Part shown: piece by piece, positions 32,021 to 43,589 of the stretch
How positions within the stretch are numbered: position 1 is the first letter of the stretch
How the letters are laid out: each line of letters opens with the position of its first letter
NCBI RefSeq assembly: GCF_023715845.1
Contig: NZ_JAMBOR010000002.1
Coordinates: 1-64,000, forward strand
Source: Fictibacillus phosphorivorans
GTDB taxonomy: Bacteria > Bacillota > Bacilli > Bacillales > Fictibacillaceae
Length of the DNA stretch: 64,000 bases
Reading direction: 5' to 3'
Program-made: the position numbers and the translations under genes
Notes under the pieces: generated by a model
Seen by the model: the letters and a program-made list of their open reading frames with translations, nothing else
Databases searched by the model: none
What the model was told of the DNA's origin: nothing

Positions 32021-33283
32021 CTATTCTCCTTTATTGCTGATTGACTCAATAGATGTAGATGGAAGGGCATAACCCCTGCATTCATAAACCAACTTTTCTT
32101 TATCAAATTCCTGTTTGATCAGTATCGTCTCTGAACGTAATCTCGCGAGCAGTTTGCCATCATCTGCCGGTACATTAATTTGATAATAAGTAAGCTGTTT
32201 CGTTACTTCTTTTTCAATCGTATCTTTTAGTGCTGTAATATCCTCTACGGATAATGCAGAAATAGAAATAGACGGGCTTTCAGGTAAAAAGTCTGAGCTG
32301 AACTGATCTTTTTTATTGTACACCGTTAACATTGGTATATGGCTAGCCTTGAGATCACTTAAAATTCGTTTAACTGTTTGTTCATGTTGATTTCGGTCTT
32401 CATTCGAACCGTCGATCACATGAATAAGCAGATCCGCTTGAGCCGCTTCTTCTAAAGTAGATCGAAAGGCTGCGATCAACGAAGTAGGAAGATCCTGTAT
32501 GAACCCTACTGTATCCGTAAGCAGCAATTGAAAACCGCTCGCTAATTTTACTTTTCTTGTTAATGGATCTAATGTAGCAAAGAGCTGATCTTCTTCATAA
32601 CTGTCAGCTTCAGTCAGTTTATTGAATATCGTCGATTTACCCGCGTTCGTATAGCCGACTAATGCGGCTTGAAACGCTCCTTGATGCTTGCGTCGTTCTC
32701 TATATCTTTCTCTATGGCTCACCACTTGGTTTAGCTGCTGTTTCAACTCATGAATACGAAGTCTGATGTGGCGGCGGTCTTTTTCAAGCTTGGTTTCACC
32801 TGGACCTCTTGTCCCTATTCCACCGCCAAGTCTTGAAAGGCTTACTCCAATACCAGATAGTCTTGGCAAAAGGTATTCCAGCTGAGCGAGTTCAACCTGA
32901 AGCTTACCTTCTCGAGTTTTGGCACGCTGAGCAAATATATCAAGAATCAGTTGTGTACGGTCAATAATTCTTGCTTGAAAATACTTTGAAAGGTTGCGCA
33001 CTTGTGATGGTGAGAGCTCACTGTTAAAAATTATAAGCTCTGCCTCTAACTCTTCCTCTAACGTGATCAGCTCTTCCACTTTTCCCTTACCTATAAATGT
33101 AGCGGAGTCATATCTGTCTCTTTTTTGAGAAACCACCGCACATACTGTTCCATTCGCTGTTTTTGTCAGTGATTTTAATTCTTCCATTGAATAAAAAAAA
33201 CGCTCGTCGTTCTGACGCGGAAGCTGACAGCCGACGAGAATCGCTTTTTCAGAAACTGAATCATTTTGTCTTTTCAAATTCAC
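32021..33283 (-). CDS. hflX: Ribosome-associated GTPase HflX
   Basis: HflX splits stalled ribosomes under heat or antibiotic stress. The 420-residue protein has an N-terminal HflX domain, the coiled linker with [18 protein letters not shown] near residue 170, and a GTPase domain with G1 GYTNAGKST near residue 210, [10 protein letters not shown] and NKKD. In B. subtilis this is ynbA. It lies between spoVK and ynbB; the start (ATG at 33283) is preceded by a weak SD. Loss of the SpoVK-HflX spacing suggests separate transcription from spoVK. Confidence 0.95.
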   Translation of the reverse strand: MNLKRQNDSVSEKAILVGCQLPRQNDERFFYSMEELKSLTKTANGTVCAVVSQKRDRYDSATFIGKGKVEELITLEEELEAELIIFNSELSPSQVRNLSKYFQARIIDRTQLILDIFAQRAKTREGKLQVELAQLEYLLPRLSGIGVSLSRLGGGIGTRGPGETKLEKDRRHIRLRIHELKQQLNQVVSHRERYRERRKHQGAFQAALVGYTNAGKSTIFNKLTEADSYEEDQLFATLDPLTRKVKLASGFQLLLTDTVGFIQDLPTSLIAAFRSTLEEAAQADLLIHVIDGSNEDRNQHEQTVKRILSDLKASHIPMLTVYNKKDQFSSDFLPESPSISISALSVEDITALKDTIEKEVTKQLTYYQINVPADDGKLLARLRSETILIKQEFDKEKLVYECRGYALPSTSIESISNKGE

Positions 33284-33316
33284 GATCCCTGCTTTCCATA
33301 GTCTCCTTCCATCATA

Positions 33317-34267
33317 TCAAATCAAATCCTGTTCTTCTAGCACTAGGTCATCACTTTGAATGGTCATTAGTGTTTTTTTATCTTTTCTACCATTATTTAA
33401 AAGTCTTACAGATTGTTTCCTTACCGCTTTTTCAATCATGTTTCGGATGTATCTTCCGTTTGCAAAAGAACCTTTTCCTGAGTTTCTGACTCGCTCGATA
33501 TGTGTTCTTAGTTTCCACTCACAATCTCTGGTTAATACGTATTCCCTTTCAGCAAGCATCCTTTTAGTTATTTCCATAAGCTCCTCTACCGAATAATCCG
33601 GAAAAGTGATCATAACAGGAAATCTTGAAGGAAGACCGGGGTTCAGTTTTAAAAAGCGATCCATCTCTTTTGGATAGCCAGCTAAGATGAGAATAAATTC
33701 ATGTTGCTGATCTTCCATCGCTTTCACTAGTGTGTCGATCGCTTCTTTTCCAAAATCCTTTTCTCCGCCCCTGCCCAAAGAGTAAGCCTCATCGATAAAC
33801 AGGATGCCACCATTTGCTTTTTTTAGTAGTTCTCTTGTTTTTTGAGCTGTATGTCCAATGTACTCACCTACAAGATCCGCTCTTTCTGCTTCAATTAAAT
33901 GTCCTTTAGATAATACTTTCATCTCATGAAAGAGAGTGCCAAGCTTTCTCGCAACCGTGGTTTTTCCTGTACCAGGATTCCCTTTAAATAACATATGAAG
34001 CGCTTGTTTTTCCGCTTTCATCCCCATTTCCTGACGGCATTTATTAATATGAAGCCAAGCGTAGATCTCCTTTACATGGTGCTTTAAATCATCCATTCCA
34101 ACAAGTTTATTAAGATCTTGTTGAATTTTTAACAATGGGAGATGCTGCTCTTTCGCTTTATCTTTCTCTGCTGAATGGATGGCATCATTTAATTTGATCT
34201 TATCGTTTCCCTGGTTTAATACAATGTTGATCTGCCGCTGTTTTTTTATTGCGATAGGTTCGTTCAA
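33317..34267 (-). CDS. spoVK: Stage V sporulation protein K, SpoVK (AAA ATPase)
   Basis: SpoVK is a CbbX-like AAA+ ATPase needed for spore maturation and made in the mother cell. The 316-residue protein has Walker A GNPGTGKTTVA near residue 95, Walker B GGILFIDEAY near residue 155 and sensor/arginine residues in NPGLPSRFPV. The start is TTG at 34267 behind AGAGGTGG, giving MNEPIAIKKQRQIN; a further in-frame TTG upstream lies before the SD. It is the first gene upstream of hflX. Confidence 0.93.
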   Translation of the reverse strand: MNEPIAIKKQRQINIVLNQGNDKIKLNDAIHSAEKDKAKEQHLPLLKIQQDLNKLVGMDDLKHHVKEIYAWLHINKCRQEMGMKAEKQALHMLFKGNPGTGKTTVARKLGTLFHEMKVLSKGHLIEAERADLVGEYIGHTAQKTRELLKKANGGILFIDEAYSLGRGGEKDFGKEAIDTLVKAMEDQQHEFILILAGYPKEMDRFLKLNPGLPSRFPVMITFPDYSVEELMEITKRMLAEREYVLTRDCEWKLRTHIERVRNSGKGSFANGRYIRNMIEKAVRKQSVRLLNNGRKDKKTLMTIQSDDLVLEEQDLI

Positions 34268-34545
34268 GCGGTACCACCTCTCTTTACCAGTCAAATCAAT
34301 ATATGCTCGTTAGATAATACCTGTGACAAATGCCTAAATCGTTAAATGATCCACTGTTATCAATTTATGACATACCTACATTGTCTACCACAATGACAAG
34401 CCTTGTTTTTTATGAATATATAATTATCGCTACCTTTGAAGCGTTTTGTATTTTCAGACGAATGAAAATACTCTAGCATGCAATATTTTCGTGATATGTT
34501 AAATAATGAAATATTTATTCGTAAAGTTGGAAGTAGGAAACTAAT

Positions 34546-35175
34546 TTGGAAGCTAAATTTTATAAAAGTATGATGATTATCTTAGGATTATTTTTAACCG
34601 CAGCTGGAATTAAAGTGTTAACCGTGCATTCCTTAATATTTGGTGGAACAGCAGGTGTTGCGACAATCGGCAGTATCATGTCAGATTGGTCATGGGGCGT
34701 ACTATTTTTGATCGTAAATCTCCCTTTCTTCATCCTTTCTATTAAGAAGTTAGGTTGGACATTCTCATTATCAACATTTTTATGTATTTTTCTTATATCT
34801 GCGATATCTGATTTATTGGATTTTGTTCAATTCCCTTCAACCTCTCCGGTAATTGCTGCCATAGTAGCTGGATGTTTGATCGGTATTGGTGTTAGTTTCG
34901 TTTTAAATTCAGGTGCTTCACTTGGAGGCATTCATATCCTGGCTCTATACCTTGAGCAAAAATCTGATATCAACCGCGGATTATCTCTATTTGTCACTGA
35001 TTTTATTATTGTTTCGTCAGCTGTTGCCATATTTGGCTTTAAAAAAGCGCTTATTTCGATCATTGCTATTACGATCGCCTCATATCTAGCTGGAAAATTA
35101 AAAACAACTAAGAAAACGGACGTTAGCCCTACTGTATATGTACCTAGTGAAACAGAGGCTATCAGAAATAACTAA
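34546..35175 (+). CDS. YitT-family (DUF161) membrane protein
   Basis: This 209-residue protein has five to six predicted membrane helices with the YitT-family signatures IFGGTAGVATIGSIM and NSGASLGGIHILALYLEQK near residue 125. Full-length YitT proteins end in a soluble DUF2179 domain, which is missing here; the tail after the last helix is only about 30 polar residues. The start is TTG at 34546 behind TAGGAAAC. The function is unknown. It stands alone between spoVK and the YhcN gene. Confidence 0.88.
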   Translation: MEAKFYKSMMIILGLFLTAAGIKVLTVHSLIFGGTAGVATIGSIMSDWSWGVLFLIVNLPFFILSIKKLGWTFSLSTFLCIFLISAISDLLDFVQFPSTSPVIAAIVAGCLIGIGVSFVLNSGASLGGIHILALYLEQKSDINRGLSLFVTDFIIVSSAVAIFGFKKALISIIAITIASYLAGKLKTTKKTDVSPTVYVPSETEAIRNN

Positions 35176-35200
35176 AGCATTCTCCAGTCCGGAGAATGCT
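35176..35200 (+). terminator. Terminator after the YitT-family gene
   Basis: AGCATTCTCC and GGAGAATGCT form a 10-bp stem with a 5-base loop, starting at the stop codon and followed by TCTCTTTGTT. Confidence 0.8.
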
Positions 35201-35295
35201 TCTCTTTGTTCGGTAATTTACATAATATATTTTATGTTAAATGTATATGTCTAACCCTGTCTCTTTATGCGCTTCCTTAGGAAATAATAAATTCC

Positions 35296-35877
35296 TTACT
35301 CATACAAATCATTGCGTCTTTGATTATTTTCTTCATGCATATCTTGCCTTCTTGTTGACTTCTTTTGTCCTTTGATTGGTTTTATTTTTCCGATTAAAAC
35401 GCCCATCTCATTAAATACATCACTTTGACTTTGTTTATTACTTTGATCTGCCTTGAGACCTAACTCTTTTATTTTTTTAATTTTTTCTGGATCCGTCGTG
35501 ATTGCAGCATTTCTTCCATGTGCATTCCCTTTTAGAACATTATAAACTTCTTTGCGTAAAGGATCATTTTCTTCCCCAGGAGCTGTCGGTTCTGAAGAAA
35601 CAATCCCGACTAGCGTGTAATCCCCACTTACGATTACATAGGCTTTTTCTACACCGTCCACACTCTCAGCAAGTTCTACTAAATCTCTTGATTGATGGAC
35701 TTCATCACTATGTTTTGCCACACGAGGGGAATCAATTTGAGAATTCGGCTTTTTCTCCGATGTATCATATTTAACTTGCTTTGTATCTAATGTTTCATCC
35801 CCAGAACCACTCTTCCCTGAACACGCACTGAGTATGGTGCATGTACATATTATGACCATTAGTAACAATTTCCGCAT
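35296..35877 (-). CDS. YhcN/YlaJ-family sporulation lipoprotein
   Basis: The 193-residue protein has a lipoprotein signal ending in ILSAC (Cys19) and a YhcN/YlaJ domain with LVELAESVDGVEKAYVIVSGDYTLVG near residue 70 and VYNVLKGNAHGRNAAITTDPEKI near residue 110. Members are found in the inner spore membrane and affect germination or outgrowth; the molecular role is not known. The C-terminus is charged (QKKSTRRQDMHEENNQRR). It is a single gene. Confidence 0.92.
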   Translation of the reverse strand: MRKLLLMVIICTCTILSACSGKSGSGDETLDTKQVKYDTSEKKPNSQIDSPRVAKHSDEVHQSRDLVELAESVDGVEKAYVIVSGDYTLVGIVSSEPTAPGEENDPLRKEVYNVLKGNAHGRNAAITTDPEKIKKIKELGLKADQSNKQSQSDVFNEMGVLIGKIKPIKGQKKSTRRQDMHEENNQRRNDLYE

Positions 35878-35980
35878 ATTTTCATCATCCTTTTTTAAAT
35901 AGTTTTGTTAGGACTCACGTGAAATATGCAAAAAATAGGGCCTTTGTTATAATGGGAAAAAGAGGTTATAGGAGGCAATT

Positions 35981-36964
35981 ATGGAAGAGTATCCACACTT
36001 ACCCGAATATGCCAAATCGTTTATCAACCATCTGCAGAACAAAGGCAGAAAAAAAAGTACAATTAAACGTTATTATTATGATCTGCAGGATTTCTTCGCC
36101 TGGCTTAGAGTAGTCAAAGACAGTGATAACATTTCTGTGATTCTACATGTAACTTCTGAACACCTGAAAGAATATTTTTTATTTCTCTCTGAACAACGAC
36201 AATATAGCAAGGCGACAAGTAAACGCGTATTTACCGTAATTAAAGGTTTCTTTCAATATCTTCAATCTCAAAAACTCATCCAAGGGAATCCTTTTATAGG
36301 AATTGAAAAAGATCTCGAGGAAGATAATCAATTTCTAGAAGATGATTTTATAACGGAAGAAGAATTTCAAAAGCTGTTTAAAACACTCTCTTCTTTTGAT
36401 GGCCTTACAGAAAAACAACAAAAATACAGACACCTGTTAATCAAACGAAATGAAGCCATCATATCGCTACTGTATCATTATGGGTTAACTTTGCAAGAAT
36501 TGACGAACATCAAAATGAAACACGTTAATTTTATAGGACAACACTTAACGGTTACAAACGGTACTGATACTAGACAATTACCACTTACTAATTTCACGCA
36601 ACAACTGTTATATACATATAAGGAAGATATCCCTGCCTCTATCCGGCCAAATTATTATTCTTCCGATCGTTTTTTTATCGCATTTGATTATCAACGAGGT
36701 ACCTTTCGATTCGATTATTCGACATATGAACCAAAACCTTTAACTGTCATTGCGATCCAAAAAATGTTAAGACAAGAAATAAGGCGATCGGGGTTAAGAC
36801 CTGGTTTAAGCGCACAGCATCTTAGAAGGACAGCGATTTTAAATTTTTTAGCTTCAGATAAATCAGCTGAGGAAGCTCAAGCATGGTTTGGGTTAAAATC
36901 CATTCTCACTTTGCAGCGGTATGATAACTATCTAGAACAAATTAAAAACTCCCTAAAACCTTAG
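35981..36964 (+). CDS. Tyrosine-recombinase-like protein with lost catalytic residues
   Basis: This 327-residue protein has the two-domain tyrosine recombinase layout: a SAM-like N-terminal domain (FINHLQNKGRKKSTIKRYYYDL..) and a catalytic domain from about residue 160. The first catalytic Arg, usually in GLR-x-x-EL, is Thr in YGLTLQELTNI. The H-x-L-R-H box reads QHLRRT, keeping only Arg. The third-position His/Trp in LGH is Leu in FGLKS. The nucleophile Tyr remains in LQRYDNY. With at least three positions lost, recombination is doubtful; a DNA-binding role is possible. The start is ATG at 35981 behind ATAGGAGG. A shared terminator with hfq ends it. Confidence 0.8.
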   Translation: MEEYPHLPEYAKSFINHLQNKGRKKSTIKRYYYDLQDFFAWLRVVKDSDNISVILHVTSEHLKEYFLFLSEQRQYSKATSKRVFTVIKGFFQYLQSQKLIQGNPFIGIEKDLEEDNQFLEDDFITEEEFQKLFKTLSSFDGLTEKQQKYRHLLIKRNEAIISLLYHYGLTLQELTNIKMKHVNFIGQHLTVTNGTDTRQLPLTNFTQQLLYTYKEDIPASIRPNYYSSDRFFIAFDYQRGTFRFDYSTYEPKPLTVIAIQKMLRQEIRRSGLRPGLSAQHLRRTAILNFLASDKSAEEAQAWFGLKSILTLQRYDNYLEQIKNSLKP

Positions 36965-36988
36965 CAGGTTCTTAGGGAGTATTTTTTA
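36948..36988. terminator. Convergent terminator between the recombinase-like gene and hfq
   Basis: ACTCCCTAA pairs with TTAGGGAGT around an inner ACC/GGT step and is followed by a T run, on the plus strand. It overlaps the last codons of the plus-strand gene and lies just after hfq on the minus strand. Confidence 0.8.
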
Positions 36989-37222
36989 TTCACTCATGTT
37001 TGCAGAAGATAAATCGACATTTCGGTGCGGGGTGAACGTTGAAATGGCATGCTTATATATGAGGTGCTGTTTCCCTTCTGCCTCAAATACAACCGTAAAG
37101 TTGTCAAACCCCTTTACTAAACCTTTTAGCTGAAAGCCATTCAGCAAATATACGGTCACATATATATTTTCGCGCCGTAATTGGTTTAAGTAATGATCCT
37201 GTAAATTGATTGATTGCTTCAT
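36986..37222 (-). CDS. hfq: RNA chaperone Hfq
   Basis: Hfq is the hexameric RNA chaperone. The 78-residue protein has Sm1 ([24 protein letters not shown]) and Sm2 ([12 protein letters not shown]) motifs, with the YKH triad present. The start is ATG at 37222 behind GAGGAGGATC; the frame upstream reads into the end of miaA. It lies 31 bp after miaA and is probably co-transcribed with it. Confidence 0.97.
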   Translation of the reverse strand: MKQSINLQDHYLNQLRRENIYVTVYLLNGFQLKGLVKGFDNFTVVFEAEGKQHLIYKHAISTFTPHRNVDLSSANMSE

Positions 37223-37253
37223 GTGAACAGATCCTCCTCTTTGGGCATTACCT

Positions 37254-38204
37254 TTATACATTCTCGGAAATATCTAATTTCCCTTCCACAAAGTGACGAA
37301 TTTCTTTAAATTTTTTCTCGAATGAGGATTCATCCATGAAAAACCATTGAACATCCATCTGGTTATTAAACCATGTGAACTGTCTTTTTGCGTATCTTCT
37401 TGAATTTCTCTTTAGGAGTTCAATCGATTCTTCTAACGTACTTTCACCATTTAAATAGGGAAAGAGCTCTTTATATCCAATCGCTTTTGCAGCAAGACTA
37501 TTGGATATATCTTGCTTTAGCAGCCACTTTGCTTCCTCAATTAAACCTGATTCAACCATCAGATCGACACGTTCGTTTATGCGTTGAAATAATTTTTGTC
37601 GATCCATGGTTAAACCAACTAATGCTAAGTGATAAGGTGGTTCCTCTTTTCCATGCATCATTTTTTGTTCTTTAGATGGGATGCTGCCTGTTTCATAATA
37701 GATTTCAAGAGCCCTAATAACACGGTGTATATTATTAGGATGAATTTCAGCTGCTCGTTCAGGATCAATAGATTTTAGTTCTTGATGCAGTGATTCTGTT
37801 CCCTCCAGGTCAGCTTTCCTTTGAAGTTTATCCCTGATTTCACTGTTTTTATTGGCTTCAGAAAACTCGTAATGATGTGTAACCGAACGAATATAGAGGC
37901 CAGTACCTCCAACAATGATCGGAATCTTGCCTTTATTATTAATCGTAGTGATTAATTCTTTAGCTCTCTCTTGAAACTCAGCAACAGAAAATGGCTCAGT
38001 AGGATCCTTGATATCAATCATGTAATGAGGAATTCCTTCCATTTCATCTTCTGTAACTTTCGCTGTTCCTACATCTAATCCACGGTAAACCTGCATGGAA
38101 TCACCGCTTATGATTTCACCGTTAATCGCTTTAGCAAGTTCGATACTTGTCTTTGTCTTTCCAACAGCTGTTGGTCCTACTATAACAACTAGTTTTTCTT
38201 TCAT
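37254..38204 (-). CDS. miaA: tRNA dimethylallyltransferase MiaA
   Basis: MiaA adds a dimethylallyl group to A37 of UNN-reading tRNAs; MiaB then adds the methylthio group. The 316-residue protein has the P-loop [11 protein letters not shown] at residue 9, the [15 protein letters not shown] motif near residue 35, and the [11 protein letters not shown] motif near residue 270. It lies 9 bp after mutL and upstream of hfq, as in many Bacillaceae. Confidence 0.97.
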   Translation of the reverse strand: MKEKLVVIVGPTAVGKTKTSIELAKAINGEIISGDSMQVYRGLDVGTAKVTEDEMEGIPHYMIDIKDPTEPFSVAEFQERAKELITTINNKGKIPIIVGGTGLYIRSVTHHYEFSEANKNSEIRDKLQRKADLEGTESLHQELKSIDPERAAEIHPNNIHRVIRALEIYYETGSIPSKEQKMMHGKEEPPYHLALVGLTMDRQKLFQRINERVDLMVESGLIEEAKWLLKQDISNSLAAKAIGYKELFPYLNGESTLEESIELLKRNSRRYAKRQFTWFNNQMDVQWFFMDESSFEKKFKEIRHFVEGKLDISENV

Positions 38205-38213
38205 GTTTCGCTC

Positions 38214-40079
38214 CTACATGACCCGTTTGAACATTTTCTCGAGTTCATACGTTGATAGATGAATGGTTATCGGTCTGCCATGAGGACAAGTATAAGGGTC
38301 TTCAGATTCTCGCAAAGTTTCCAATAAAGCGAATATCTCATCGTTTCTCAAATGATGGTTTGCTTTTATCGAACCTTTACACGACATCATGATGGCAGCT
38401 TCTTCTCTTAATTTTTCAATATCAATCTTTCTGTGATCCAGTACTTGCTGAATAATATCCATGATGGTTTCTTTTTCATAGCCTTTTGGAAACCATTGTG
38501 GATGTTCTCTTACAATAAAGGTATTTTGTCCAAATGGTTCTAAAAACAGCCCGACTTGACTTAAGAATTCCAAATGGTCATGAATAAATGCAGCCTCATT
38601 TGTTGTGTATTCAAAGGTGTAAGGAACCGTTAAAAGCTGCAATTCACGCTCGACCATCCCAACTTTTTCTCTAAAATACTCATACTTAATTCTTTCCTGT
38701 GCAGCATGTTGGTCGATTAAATATAATCCATTTTCGTTTTGTGCGAGTATATAGGTCCCGTGCATCTGTCCGATCGGATAAAGAACAGGTAATTTCTCTT
38801 GGTTGTTTGATTGTGGTTGTGATTCAGATTCTATCGATTTTTCCTCTCTTTCTTCAACAACTTTTTCTAAGGCAGTATCCGGAAAAGTATCCATTATCCC
38901 ATTTACTTGAACAGTTTCCTGAATGCCCACTGCTTGATGATCTGAAAGGGTAGTTTGATGTTCAAAAGTATCCGGTACACGATAGGGTTCAATGTACTGT
39001 TTCTTTTGAGTATATTCAAATGAAAAGGAAGACTGCCTACCGGTCTCTTTCTGTTTCTTTTCTTTCTTCGGGATGTGCACTTCTGGAATGAGCTGAACAG
39101 CTTTAATAACTTTTCTAAGTTCATTTTCTACCAAATGTACAAGTTCCGTTTCTTTACTAAGTCTTGCTTCATGTTTTGATGGATGGACGTTTACATCAAT
39201 GATCGTCGGGTCCATTTTGACAGAAAGAACAGCGATTGGGAACCTTCCAATCGGCAAAAATGTATGATAAGCATTTTGAACGGCTTTTGAAAGTGCATAA
39301 TTCTTAATATATCTTCCGTTCATAAACAATGAGATATATTGTCTAGATGCCCTGTTCGTTTCAGGCTTGGATATATAACCTGTAACTTCATAATCAAGTG
39401 ATGAAAATGAGACAGGAAGCATATTCTTTGCTGTCTGAATACCATAAACGGCTGCGATGATTTGCTGCACGTTTCCATTGCCGGATGTTTGAAGCAATTC
39501 TTTTCCGTTATGCTTTAACCGAAAAGAAACATTTGGATTTGCCAATGCCAGTCTGTTAACAAGGTCGGTGATAGTCCCTAATTCCGTTTGAATGGTTTTC
39601 ACATGTTTTAAACGAGCAGGTGTATTGTAAAAAAGGTTACGCACTGTCAGATCCGTTCCTTTTCTGCTGTTCGTCTGCTGCTGTTTTTTAATTATCCCGT
39701 TTTCAATAAATAAGTAGGTACCAGGACGATCACCTGTAGAAGACTTCAACTCGACTTGAGAAACGGAAGCGATACTCGGCAGAGCCTCTCCACGAAAACC
39801 CATCGTACGTATCTGGATAAGGTCATGTTCACTCTTAATCTTGCTAGTCGCATGACGATTAAAAGCTAGAACACAGTCATCTTCCTCAATCCCGTCACCG
39901 TTATCGAGAACCCGAATGAGCGACAAGCCACCTTCTTCTATTTCGATCTCAATTCTAGATGCATTTGCATCAATTGAATTCTCAACAAGTTCTTTTACAA
40001 CAGAGGCTGGGCGCTCTACAACTTCTCCAGCAGCAATCTTATTTGATAAATGTTCATCAAGCTGTACAATTTTGCCCAT
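38214..40079 (-). CDS. mutL: DNA mismatch repair protein MutL
   Basis: MutL links MutS mismatch recognition to strand cutting. The 621-residue protein has the GHKL ATPase motifs [12 protein letters not shown] (residues 12-23), DNGDGI and HATSKI. The C-terminal endonuclease motif [12 protein letters not shown] (consensus DQHAx2Ex4E), SCKGSIKAN and CPHGRP are all present, so it is an active MutL nickase of the non-Escherichia type. A variable acidic linker (about residues 330-430) joins the halves. It lies 16 bp after mutS. Confidence 0.97.
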   Translation of the reverse strand: MGKIVQLDEHLSNKIAAGEVVERPASVVKELVENSIDANASRIEIEIEEGGLSLIRVLDNGDGIEEDDCVLAFNRHATSKIKSEHDLIQIRTMGFRGEALPSIASVSQVELKSSTGDRPGTYLFIENGIIKKQQQTNSRKGTDLTVRNLFYNTPARLKHVKTIQTELGTITDLVNRLALANPNVSFRLKHNGKELLQTSGNGNVQQIIAAVYGIQTAKNMLPVSFSSLDYEVTGYISKPETNRASRQYISLFMNGRYIKNYALSKAVQNAYHTFLPIGRFPIAVLSVKMDPTIIDVNVHPSKHEARLSKETELVHLVENELRKVIKAVQLIPEVHIPKKEKKQKETGRQSSFSFEYTQKKQYIEPYRVPDTFEHQTTLSDHQAVGIQETVQVNGIMDTFPDTALEKVVEEREEKSIESESQPQSNNQEKLPVLYPIGQMHGTYILAQNENGLYLIDQHAAQERIKYEYFREKVGMVERELQLLTVPYTFEYTTNEAAFIHDHLEFLSQVGLFLEPFGQNTFIVREHPQWFPKGYEKETIMDIIQQVLDHRKIDIEKLREEAAIMMSCKGSIKANHHLRNDEIFALLETLRESEDPYTCPHGRPITIHLSTYELEKMFKRVM

Positions 40080-40095
40080 CTTCCTTGCCTCCTTA

Positions 40096-42687
40096 TTATT
40101 TCAATTTGGTCTGCAGTTTATATAAAGCATTCATCGCCTCAAGCGGTGTCATTTCAATGACATTCAATGCTTTTAAGTCTTTTAAAACGTCGGTTTCCTT
40201 TGAATCTCTTTTTTGAGATACCGTGTGGTTTTCAGCAAATAAACTCAACTGGCTTTCTTGTACTTCTTCTTTTGTTGCAGAAACTTCCTGAACAGGAAGC
40301 GCTTCGTTCTTTTCCTGTTTTTCATAAGTCTTAAGGATGGTTTTAGCTCTTTGTATCACATCCTGTGGGAGATCCGCTAGTTCTGCCACTTGTATCCCAA
40401 AACTCTTATCCGCTTGTCCATCAATAACTTTATGCAAAAATACAAGACTTCCATTTTCCTCAACAGCACTTACAAAAACATTCTTTAAGGAAGGAAGCGA
40501 ATTCTCAAGAACCGTGAGTTCATGATAATGAGTAGAAAAGAGCGTCTTAGCTTGAATTCTTTCATGAATGAATTCAATGATCGACTGCGCAAGTGCCATG
40601 CCATCATACGTTGAAGTCCCTCGTCCAATTTCATCGAGAAGGATCAAACTATTTTTGGTTGCACTGGTAAGCGCAAAGTTTGTTTCAAGCATCTCTACCA
40701 TAAACGTACTCTGTCCGCCTACTAAATCATCGGCTGCTCCAATCCTTGTAAAGATCTGATCGAACATCGGAATTTCCGCTTGTTCTGCTGGAACAAAACA
40801 GCCGATCTGCATCATAATGGCTGTCAAAGCCAGCTGGCGCATATACGTACTTTTACCCGCCATGTTAGGTCCTGTGATCAAGAGCATATTTCTTTCATCA
40901 TTTAAGAAAATATCGTTTGGCACATACTCCTGCGCATCCATCACTTTTTCTACAACAGGGTGACGCCCACCAAGAATATTGACTCTTCCGTCTTCTGAAA
41001 CGGACGGTTTCACGTAACGGTACTGCTCACTGATCGCAGCAAACGATTGAATAACGTCTAATTCCGAAATCGCAGCAGCAAGTTGCTGAAGGCCAGGAAT
41101 ATATTGCGTTACATGTTCTCTTACTTCTAAGAACAACGTGTACTCAAGACCTGATATTTTCTCTTCAGCTTCTAGAATAATCCGCTCTTTTTCTTTCAGT
41201 TCCGGAGTTACATACCTTTCTGCATTCGCAAGAGTCTGTTTTCTTTCATACCGCTCAGTGGGTACCATCGATAGGTTCGATTTTGTAACTTCGATATAAT
41301 AACCGAATATTTTATTGAACCCTATTTTTAAGGATTTAATTCCAGTCGCCACTTTTTCTTGCTGTTCTAATGCCGCGATCCACGCTTTTCCGTTCATACT
41401 TGCATCTTTATATTCATCCAGCTGTTCATTATAGCCATTTTTAATGATTCCGCCTTCTTTAATTTGAACGGGGGCATCATCGTGTATGGCCGAATCTAAA
41501 TATTGAGCCAACTCCCTATGATCCTTCATCTTTTCGTAGATTTCTGATGCATATTCGCCAGGAATTTGACTGATTTTTTCTTTAAGTACTGGAACGCTTA
41601 ATAGTGATCGCTTTAACTGAACCAAATCTCTTGGACTAGCATTTCCATAAGAAATTTTAGCGATCAACCGTTCCATGTCATAAACAGACTTCAGCTGTTC
41701 TTTCATTTCTTCTCGAATAAAAAATTCATTAATAAGAGCTTCAACCAGCTGTAATCGTTTCTCGATCGTTTTCTTTACGAATAATGGTTCCTCGATCCAT
41801 TGTTTAAGTTTTCTTGCTCCCATTGCTGTCATCGTAGAATCTAACAACCATAAAAGTGAACCTTTTTTTCCTTTTCCACGAATGGACTCCGTTAGCTCCA
41901 GGTTTCGTTTTGAAAATGCATCGAGTTTCATGCGCAGGTTATTCTGTTGGAACTCCACTGGCATTAGATGTTCAAAGGAGCGCTTTTGTGTGTAATTTAA
42001 ATAATGAAACAGTCTTCCAGCTGCTTTTAATAATGAAGGGTGCGAAATAGCTTTCGTTAGATGCAGAAATCGTTCTTCTATGGAATCCTCATTCTGAATG
42101 GAAACAGATGCCTGTCCGTTGAGCGAAACCTTTTCATTCCACTCAGCATGTAACTCCGCATCTCCCACAATCTCTTTAACACCCTGGCTCAAAAGTAATT
42201 GAATGAATGCCTGTTGTTTACCGCTGTATGTATACCCTTTTAGTTCACCAGTTGATAAGTCACAACGAATGTAAGCAAATGAATCGTTTTCTCTTTCGAT
42301 GGAAACGAGATAATTATTTTCTCTGTCTTGTAATAAATGATCATCTATAACCGTTCCTGGCGTAATGATCTGAATAACTTCTCTCTTTACAACACCGACC
42401 GCCTGCTTCGGATCTTCCACTTGTTCACAGATGGCTACTTTATAGCCGTTCTCAACTAGTGTTTTTATATACCCTGCAGAAGAATGATAAGGCACTCCGC
42501 ACATCGGAATGCGATCCTGGCTTCCTCCGTCTCTGCTCGTTAATGTAATCTCTAAAATTTGAGATGCACGTACTGCATCTTCAAAGAACATTTCATAAAA
42601 ATCGCCTAAACGAAAAAATAAAAAGGCATCTTGGTGAGCTGCCTTAATCGATAAGTATTGTTGTATCATTGGAGTATATTGCGCCAT
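40096..42687 (-). CDS. mutS: DNA mismatch repair protein MutS
   Basis: MutS recognises mispairs and recruits MutL. The 863-residue protein starts [20 protein letters not shown] with the mismatch-binding Phe-x-Glu region ([15 protein letters not shown]) near residue 35. Walker A is [11 protein letters not shown] near residue 605 and the signature [14 protein letters not shown] follows. The start is ATG at 42687 behind AAAGGTGA; an ATG six codons upstream has no SD. It is the first gene of mutS-mutL-miaA-hfq. Confidence 0.97.
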   Translation of the reverse strand: MAQYTPMIQQYLSIKAAHQDAFLFFRLGDFYEMFFEDAVRASQILEITLTSRDGGSQDRIPMCGVPYHSSAGYIKTLVENGYKVAICEQVEDPKQAVGVVKREVIQIITPGTVIDDHLLQDRENNYLVSIERENDSFAYIRCDLSTGELKGYTYSGKQQAFIQLLLSQGVKEIVGDAELHAEWNEKVSLNGQASVSIQNEDSIEERFLHLTKAISHPSLLKAAGRLFHYLNYTQKRSFEHLMPVEFQQNNLRMKLDAFSKRNLELTESIRGKGKKGSLLWLLDSTMTAMGARKLKQWIEEPLFVKKTIEKRLQLVEALINEFFIREEMKEQLKSVYDMERLIAKISYGNASPRDLVQLKRSLLSVPVLKEKISQIPGEYASEIYEKMKDHRELAQYLDSAIHDDAPVQIKEGGIIKNGYNEQLDEYKDASMNGKAWIAALEQQEKVATGIKSLKIGFNKIFGYYIEVTKSNLSMVPTERYERKQTLANAERYVTPELKEKERIILEAEEKISGLEYTLFLEVREHVTQYIPGLQQLAAAISELDVIQSFAAISEQYRYVKPSVSEDGRVNILGGRHPVVEKVMDAQEYVPNDIFLNDERNMLLITGPNMAGKSTYMRQLALTAIMMQIGCFVPAEQAEIPMFDQIFTRIGAADDLVGGQSTFMVEMLETNFALTSATKNSLILLDEIGRGTSTYDGMALAQSIIEFIHERIQAKTLFSTHYHELTVLENSLPSLKNVFVSAVEENGSLVFLHKVIDGQADKSFGIQVAELADLPQDVIQRAKTILKTYEKQEKNEALPVQEVSATKEEVQESQLSLFAENHTVSQKRDSKETDVLKDLKALNVIEMTPLEAMNALYKLQTKLK

Positions 42688-42765
42688 AATTTCACCTTTT
42701 TTCATAACGTTTCGATGTTGCTATTATATCATAAGTACCCATTTAATTTCGTTTTCTGATACATG

Positions 42766-42790
42766 AAAAAAACGGGAAGAATTCTCCCCG
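42766..42790 (-). terminator. Terminator after cotE
   Basis: CGGGAAGAATTCTCCCCG is a stem with one G/U-type mispair, followed on the minus strand by seven T. It lies 8 bp after the cotE stop. Confidence 0.8.
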
Positions 42791-42797
42791 CTTCTTG

Positions 42798-43370
42798 TTA
42801 TTCTTCTAGATCGCCAATCAGAAAATTCGGGTCAAGGTCTTCGAAGTTTTCGTCATCAACATCATATTCCCAGTCTCTTGTATGCTCATCGTCAAACCCA
42901 TCCGGGTTCACATACACACAAACCTTTGTTTCACCAATAATTTCACACACAAACTCTCTTTCTACTTGAACAATGACTTTATTGCCGTTTGGAGAAATGG
43001 TAGCTTCAAGTGTATTTGGTTCTTGCAAGGCACGGCAAGTAACTTCATACTGATTCCCTAAAGCGTGTTTATCTCTTACACTCAAATCCACTTTATCATT
43101 GAAATGAATAGTTTCCGTTACGACTTCTGTTCTCGTATTGTCATTATATGAATACCAAACGTTAATATCATAGCTGCCTTCTACTTCAACACATTCACCA
43201 TTTCTTTTTGGCTTATAAGCGTGATTGATAATCCAGCATCCTAGGATACTGCTGGGACGATGAGCTGGTGTAATCGTATGAGTCGCTTGAGAAAACTTTC
43301 TGCCTTTCCCGCATACCGCTTTTGTAATAATTTCTCTGTACGTCAGCTCTTGATCAACGTGTCTAGCCAT
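42798..43370 (-). CDS. cotE: Outer spore coat morphogenetic protein CotE
   Basis: CotE assembles the outer coat of the spore. The 190-residue protein starts [21 protein letters not shown] and has the conserved [12 protein letters not shown] and [14 protein letters not shown] stretches, with an acidic tail ([19 protein letters not shown]) that binds the coat. The start is ATG at 43370 behind a GGAGGGAT SD. It lies upstream of mutS and after ricA, as in B. subtilis. Confidence 0.95.
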   Translation of the reverse strand: MARHVDQELTYREIITKAVCGKGRKFSQATHTITPAHRPSSILGCWIINHAYKPKRNGECVEVEGSYDINVWYSYNDNTRTEVVTETIHFNDKVDLSVRDKHALGNQYEVTCRALQEPNTLEATISPNGNKVIVQVEREFVCEIIGETKVCVYVNPDGFDDEHTRDWEYDVDDENFEDLDPNFLIGDLEE

Positions 43371-43548
43371 AGATGAATCCCTCCTATTTCCGCTATCCCT
43401 TTATTTTATGCAGGGCAAATGCCTATTGTGCCAATTAAAATGAAATTCAGCTATAAGACTATGCAGGGAGGCTTTCTCTATGAACAATGTTAAAAAGTAA
43501 ATTTAATGTACGGTACGTGAAATTTCGTATAGGAAGGATAATAAAAAT

Positions 43549-43571
43549 ACGATGCCCTTTAAGGGCATCGT
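43549..43571 (-). terminator. Terminator after ricA
   Basis: ACGATGCCC and GGGCATCGT form a 9-bp stem with a small loop, followed on the minus strand by ATTTTTATT. Confidence 0.8.
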
Positions 43572-43589
43572 GTCTTAAATCATTTTCTT

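Noticed and set aside
43440-43500. Plus-strand mini-ORF MNNVKK with a GGGAGG upstream
   Set aside because: Six codons only; probably chance, and on the opposite strand of the surrounding operons.
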